In this document: piece after piece, positions 5,831-7,759 of the stretch | Layout of the letters: the number at the start of each line of letters is the position of its first letter | Numbering within the stretch: position 1 is the first letter of the stretch | From: JAWLCG01 sp041687295 | GTDB lineage: Bacteria; Planctomycetota; Phycisphaerae; SM23-33; FEN-1343 | Assembly: GCA_041687295.1 (NCBI GenBank) | Contig: JAWLCG010000246.1 | Span: 1 to 7,759 of the forward strand | Length of the DNA stretch: 7,759 bases | Reading direction: 5' to 3' | Made by a program: the position numbers and the translations under genes | Notes under the pieces: generated by a model | Databases searched by the model: none | Told to the model about the DNA's origin: nothing | Seen by the model: only the letters and a program-made list of their open reading frames with translations

Positions 5831-5916
5831 GTATATAGCCCCCGGCTTGCCGGGGGTCTTCGAGGGCGTCTCGCGCCCCGGCCGGGAAGACCCCGGGCAA
5901 GCCCGGGGCTATATAC
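5831..5916. repeat. AAGACCCCGGGC repeats, copies 2 and 3, as an inverted pair
   Basis: Left arm 5831-5861 and right arm 5886-5916 are 31-nt reverse complements with two differences, separated by 24 nt (5862-5885). Each arm is itself a hairpin: CCCCCGGC-tt-GCCGGGGG on the left, CCCCGGGC / GCCCGGGG on the right. The two differences are partners in the stem, so both hairpins stay perfect. Flanks GTATATAG and GTCTTC are shared. The pair lies between the DUF4139 and DUF4432 genes and could separate their transcripts. Confidence 0.85.
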
Positions 5917-5941
5917 AGAGCGGCGAAGCGAACCCGCCGCC

Positions 5942-7018
5942 CTACTTCGGCCCGTGCTGGGCGGCGAAGTCGGCCAGGGCCTTTTGGCCCGTCAGCACCC
6001 GCAGGCTGCAGACGTACAGGCGGGTCTCGCCGGGCTCGAGCATGTCCAGCCAGCCCCGCTCGCGGTCGACGCATCGGCCCTCGACGCCGCAGTTGCACGG
6101 CTCGATGCCGATGACGTACTCCCCGCCGGGGCCATAGTGCTGCCAGTTGGCCCAGCGGGGGAACTCGCGCTTCGAGAAGCTCACCGTCAGGCCCAGCTGG
6201 AGCTTCTCGTTGAGCAGGCCCACGTGGACGCGCCCGGTGTCGTCGGTCTGCGGGTCGATGTACGCGCAGGCCTCGCCGGGGCCGCGGTGGATGTCCAGGG
6301 GCGCCGGCACGGTTGTTTGGGGGTTTCGGCCCTCTTCGAACCAGGCCAGGCTGTCCTTGTCGCCGCGCGGGGTCAGCGTACCGCGGTAGACGATGCGGGC
6401 GCCCTCGTCCAGCAGGGGCCAGCCCAGGTTGATGTGCAGCAGCCAGGCGTGCGGGGCCGGCGCGTTGCCGCGGTTGATGAACTCGTCGCGGATGTGGATG
6501 ACCGGCTGGCCCAGTTCGCCCTCGATGGTGCGGCGAAGCTCCAGGTTGGGCCCGAAGACCCGCGGCGTCCGCACGATGCCGGTGATGCTGAAGCCCATCC
6601 GCCCGCGGGCCGGGGCGGGGTGGTTGACGCTCTCGACGCTGGCCGGCGTGTTGGAGTGGTAGCCGTGCAGGCCCAGCTCGGCGCCCTCGTCGGTGCAGGG
6701 GGCGCCGGCGTTGAGCGGCCCGCAGCTGGTCACCAGGCCGCCGGGGAAGCTTCGCAGCCACTCCATGCCCGGGTGGTCGTAGGCCCGCTGCGGCGCGGTC
6801 GTTCCGCCGTAGCTCAGCCAGGCCAGGCTGTGGGCGTTGAAGAAGGCCTCGGCGATGTCCAGGCCGCGGTCGATGTTGACCTTGTACCGCAGGCCGCTGC
6901 CCGTGTTGACCCAGGCGATCCGCGTGGAACGCCCCAGGCCGTCGTCCAGCACGCTGGTCTCGATGCCGCCCACCTGGGCCGGGTTGATGTATCGAAGGGC
7001 CTGTCCGTTGTCTGCCAT
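5942..7018 (-). CDS. Aldose 1-epimerase family protein (DUF4432)
   Basis: 358 aa, no signal peptide, predicted cytosolic, in the galactose mutarotase-like beta-sandwich superfamily. Family stretches are RGLDIAEAFFN (51-61), SYGGTTAPQRAYDHPGMEWL (69-88), FPGGLVTSCGPLNAGAP (91-107), ELGLHGYHSN (114-123) and GIEPCNCGVEGR (304-315). H118 and E306 are candidates for the histidine and glutamate that act in mutarotases. This is by analogy, not proof. The expected role is binding or anomeric interconversion of a sugar or sugar derivative, and the substrate is unknown. The ATG at 7016-7018 follows GGAGG at 7 nt. An upstream in-frame start at 7099 would add 27 non-family residues and was rejected. A weak promoter (TTGCGA, 17 nt, TAGGCT) may lie at about 7070-7098. 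The gene is separate from its neighbours (291 nt downstream, repeat-rich gap upstream). Confidence 0.9.
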   Translation of the reverse strand: MADNGQALRYINPAQVGGIETSVLDDGLGRSTRIAWVNTGSGLRYKVNIDRGLDIAEAFFNAHSLAWLSYGGTTAPQRAYDHPGMEWLRSFPGGLVTSCGPLNAGAPCTDEGAELGLHGYHSNTPASVESVNHPAPARGRMGFSITGIVRTPRVFGPNLELRRTIEGELGQPVIHIRDEFINRGNAPAPHAWLLHINLGWPLLDEGARIVYRGTLTPRGDKDSLAWFEEGRNPQTTVPAPLDIHRGPGEACAYIDPQTDDTGRVHVGLLNEKLQLGLTVSFSKREFPRWANWQHYGPGGEYVIGIEPCNCGVEGRCVDRERGWLDMLEPGETRLYVCSLRVLTGQKALADFAAQHGPK

Positions 7019-7101
7019 GGCGATGCCTCCGCGGGTCGAAGTCGCTGGTGGAGTCTCGTATCCCGCCAGAAGCCTACCCGCCCGCCGGCCGCTTCGCAAC
7101 G

Positions 7102-7135
7102 CCGTAGGCCGGGTCGAGCGCAGCGAGGCCCGGCA
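7102..7135 (+). repeat. CCGTAGGC...GCGAGGCCCGGC repeat, copy 1
   Basis: Holds CCGTAGGC, a short variable stretch, then CGAGCGCAGCGAGGCCCGGC (7115-7134). The copy at 7283-7317 is inverted and matches this 20-mer at 19 positions. Locally GCCGGG (7108-7113) and CCCGGC (7129-7134) can pair. Confidence 0.7.
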
Positions 7136-7210
7136 GCGAAGGGGTAGCAGTGGCCCGTGGCCGGGACCCAGGGCTCCGCGGAGAGGCGCCAGGGGCCCCC
7201 GTGCCTCCCC

Positions 7211-7240
7211 ATACAGCCCCGGGCTTGCCCGGGGTCTTCG
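7211..7240. repeat. AAGACCCCGGGC repeat, copy 4
   Basis: ATACAGCCCCGGGC-tt-GCCCGGGGTCTTCG, in the same orientation as the copy at 5831-5861. The flank is degenerate (ATACAG instead of ATATAG). Confidence 0.8.
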
Positions 7241-7282
7241 AACTCGGCCGGCCGCCCCGGCCCTGGTCGCCGCAGCCCAGGA

Positions 7283-7317
7283 TGCCGGGCCTCGCTACGC
7301 TCGAAGAGAGCCTACGG
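7283..7317 (-). repeat. CCGTAGGC...GCGAGGCCCGGC repeat, copy 2
   Basis: The reverse complement carries CCGTAGGC (from 7310-7317) and CGAGCGTAGCGAGGCCCGGC (from 7284-7303), inverted relative to 7102-7135. Confidence 0.7.
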
Positions 7318-7339
7318 GCCTTCAGAACGCGCGAAACTC

Positions 7340-7368
7340 TTGACAACGCCCTGGGCGTCCCGTATTCT
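7340..7368 (+). promoter_or_regulatory. tRNA-His promoter
   Basis: TTGACA (7340-7345), a perfect -35, 17-nt spacer, TATTCT (7363-7368), four of six matches. The predicted start near 7375 gives a leader of about 30 nt before the tRNA. Confidence 0.75.
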
Positions 7369-7404
7369 GGTGCGTCTATCGGCGGTCCCTGTGGGGGCCC
7401 AGAC

Positions 7405-7479
7405 GGTGGCTGTAGCTCAGTTGGTTAGAGCACCTGGTTGTGGTCCAGGGGGTCGGGGGTTCGAATCCCCTCAGCCACC
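7405..7479 (+). tRNA. tRNA-His(GTG)
   Basis: A full cloverleaf is seen. The acceptor stem is GTGGCTG (7406-7412) with CAGCCAC (7472-7478). The D stem is GCTC/GAGC (7415-7418, 7428-7431). The anticodon stem is CCTGG/CCAGG (7433-7437, 7445-7449) with loop TTGTGGT, and the anticodon GTG is at 7440-7442. The T stem is GGGGG/CCCCT with loop TTCGAAT (7460-7466). The extra 5' G at 7405 (G-1) faces C7479, the histidine identity pair. CCA is not encoded and must be added after transcription. It reads both histidine codons and is the only plus-strand gene here. Confidence 0.97.
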
Positions 7480-7490
7480 CGTACCCGACG

Positions 7491-7520
7491 AAAAGCCTCG
7501 CCCCCCGGCGAGGCTTTTTT
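7491..7520 (+). terminator. Intrinsic terminator of tRNA-His
   Basis: AAAAGCCTCGCC (7491-7502), loop CCCC, GGCGAGGC (7507-7514), then six T. The stem is eight GC-rich pairs plus four A-T pairs. It begins 12 nt after the tRNA. Because the A-run mirrors the T-run it could also work on the minus strand. Confidence 0.85.
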
Positions 7521-7529
7521 GTTGCGCGA

Positions 7530-7568
7530 TTCCTCCTCGGCAACCCGCGTCAGCCGCACGGCCGCCAT
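7530..7568 (-). pseudogene. 5' remnant of a ParE-like toxin gene
   Basis: The ATG at 7566-7568 overlaps the antitoxin-like stop codon as TGATG. The first 13 residues, MAAVRLTRVAEEE, look like the beta-strand and first helix start of RelE/ParE toxins, which usually run to about 90-110 aa. After this the frame reads into the tRNA terminator and antisense through the tRNA, and stops at 7425-7427 after 47 codons. No toxin-like sequence remains. The call rests on position after an antitoxin-like gene, the start overlap and a short N-terminal resemblance. Confidence 0.5.
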
Positions 7569-7759
7569 CAGCGAGGGCTCCGCCGCCGGGCCCGGGCCTT
7601 GAGGTCCTCGAGGTCCAACTCCCGTACGTCGCCCCGCTCGGCCTGCTCCAGGCCCACAGCAATGTCGCGACGGAGATCGGCCAGGCGGACCCTGCGTAAC
7701 TCATCCCACTCGTTCAGCAGTAGGGCGGGCACGGCCCGCCGACGATGGCGCCTGGCACC
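7568..7759 (-). CDS. Partial ParD-like antitoxin, possibly broken
   Basis: The frame is open from the right edge to the TGA at 7568-7570, 63 codons visible. From about 7714 inward it reads NEWDELRRVRLADLRRDIAV then GLEQAERGDVRELD and LEDLKARARRR, which closely matches the C-terminal half of ribbon-helix-helix antitoxins of the ParD type (helix, then I-x-x-GLEQ-x-ERG-[DE]V). That half wraps the toxin, while the DNA-binding ribbon-helix-helix should lie upstream. The 15 residues before NEWDE (GARRHRRRAVPALLL) do not look like that domain and coincide with a palindrome (7721-7741), so the gene may be cut by a repeat. Overlap with the next start suggests former translational coupling. Confidence 0.6.
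   Translation of the reverse strand, partial: GARRHRRRAVPALLLNEWDELRRVRLADLRRDIAVGLEQAERGDVRELDLEDLKARARRRSPR
7721..7741. repeat. GC hairpin at antitoxin remnant boundary
   Basis: GGCGGGC (7724-7730), loop ACG, GCCCGCC (7734-7740). A REP-like palindrome next to where antitoxin similarity ends. It continues beyond what can be judged at the window edge. Confidence 0.5.

Larger units (their letters stand above)
7019..7404. other. Repeat-rich spacer between DUF4432 gene and tRNA-His
   Basis: A 386-nt gap between divergent units with no supportable gene. It carries an inverted pair of one repeat (7102-7135 and 7283-7317), one AAGACCCCGGGC copy (7211-7240) between them, and the tRNA promoter at the right end. 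Confidence 0.65.

Noticed and set aside
3476..7147. A 1223-codon open frame on the plus strand spanning both the DUF4139 and DUF4432 genes
   Set aside because: It is antisense to two genes with clear family motifs, start sites and Shine-Dalgarno sequences. Its composition (L, V, A, G, D, Q rich, no domain) is what GC-rich codon bias produces on the opposite strand, and it crosses the intergenic repeats.
7471..7704. A 77-codon minus-strand frame beside the tRNA
   Set aside because: It overlaps the tRNA end and terminator and is out of frame with the antitoxin-like reading frame, which has real family resemblance.

Overview
The window is GC-rich, and its protein-coding genes carry good Shine-Dalgarno sites (purine-rich, 5-8 nt before ATG), so it is bacterial. 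The gene set is an exported DUF4139 protein, a DUF4432 aldose-epimerase-like protein and a Gfo/Idh/MocA oxidoreductase of a sugar-catabolising type. Every intergenic gap is stuffed with small palindromic repeats. Together these suggest a Planctomycetota-like (PVC group) genome. That placement is inference from gene families and style, not proof.

Layout: 1-495 has no supportable gene but several palindromes, including a 29-bp-armed hairpin. 496-1641 (-) is a Gfo/Idh/MocA-type NAD(P)-dependent oxidoreductase. 1642-2064 is a spacer with a large foldback (arms 1795-1844 and 1967-2016). 2065-2955 (-) is a LysR-family regulator. 2956-3550 is a 595-nt spacer that holds the most interesting signal: a near-consensus minus-strand promoter, then about 105 nt of structured non-coding sequence ending in an intrinsic terminator, plus a separate T8 terminator-like hairpin on the plus strand. 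3551-5650 (-) is a secreted DUF4139 protein with a C-terminal coiled coil. 5651-5941 carries an inverted pair of a REP-like repeat. 5942-7018 (-) is a DUF4432 aldose 1-epimerase family protein. 7019-7404 is a repeat-rich spacer. 7405-7479 (+) is tRNA-His(GTG) with its own promoter and terminator. 7530-7759 (-) is what looks like a ParDE toxin-antitoxin remnant, with the toxin cut off by the tRNA terminator region and the antitoxin running into a palindromic repeat at the window edge.

The four large genes all lie on the minus strand but are separated by 291-595 nt, each gap with its own repeats and sometimes promoter-like sites. They are probably independent transcription units rather than an operon. 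The oxidoreductase and the DUF4432 protein could both act on sugars, but nothing links them directly. No CRISPR array, transposase or defence system was seen. The repeat families are the dominant unexplained structure. Two of them (AAGACCCCGGGC... and AAGACGTGGCT...) show paired compensatory substitutions between copies that preserve the hairpin.
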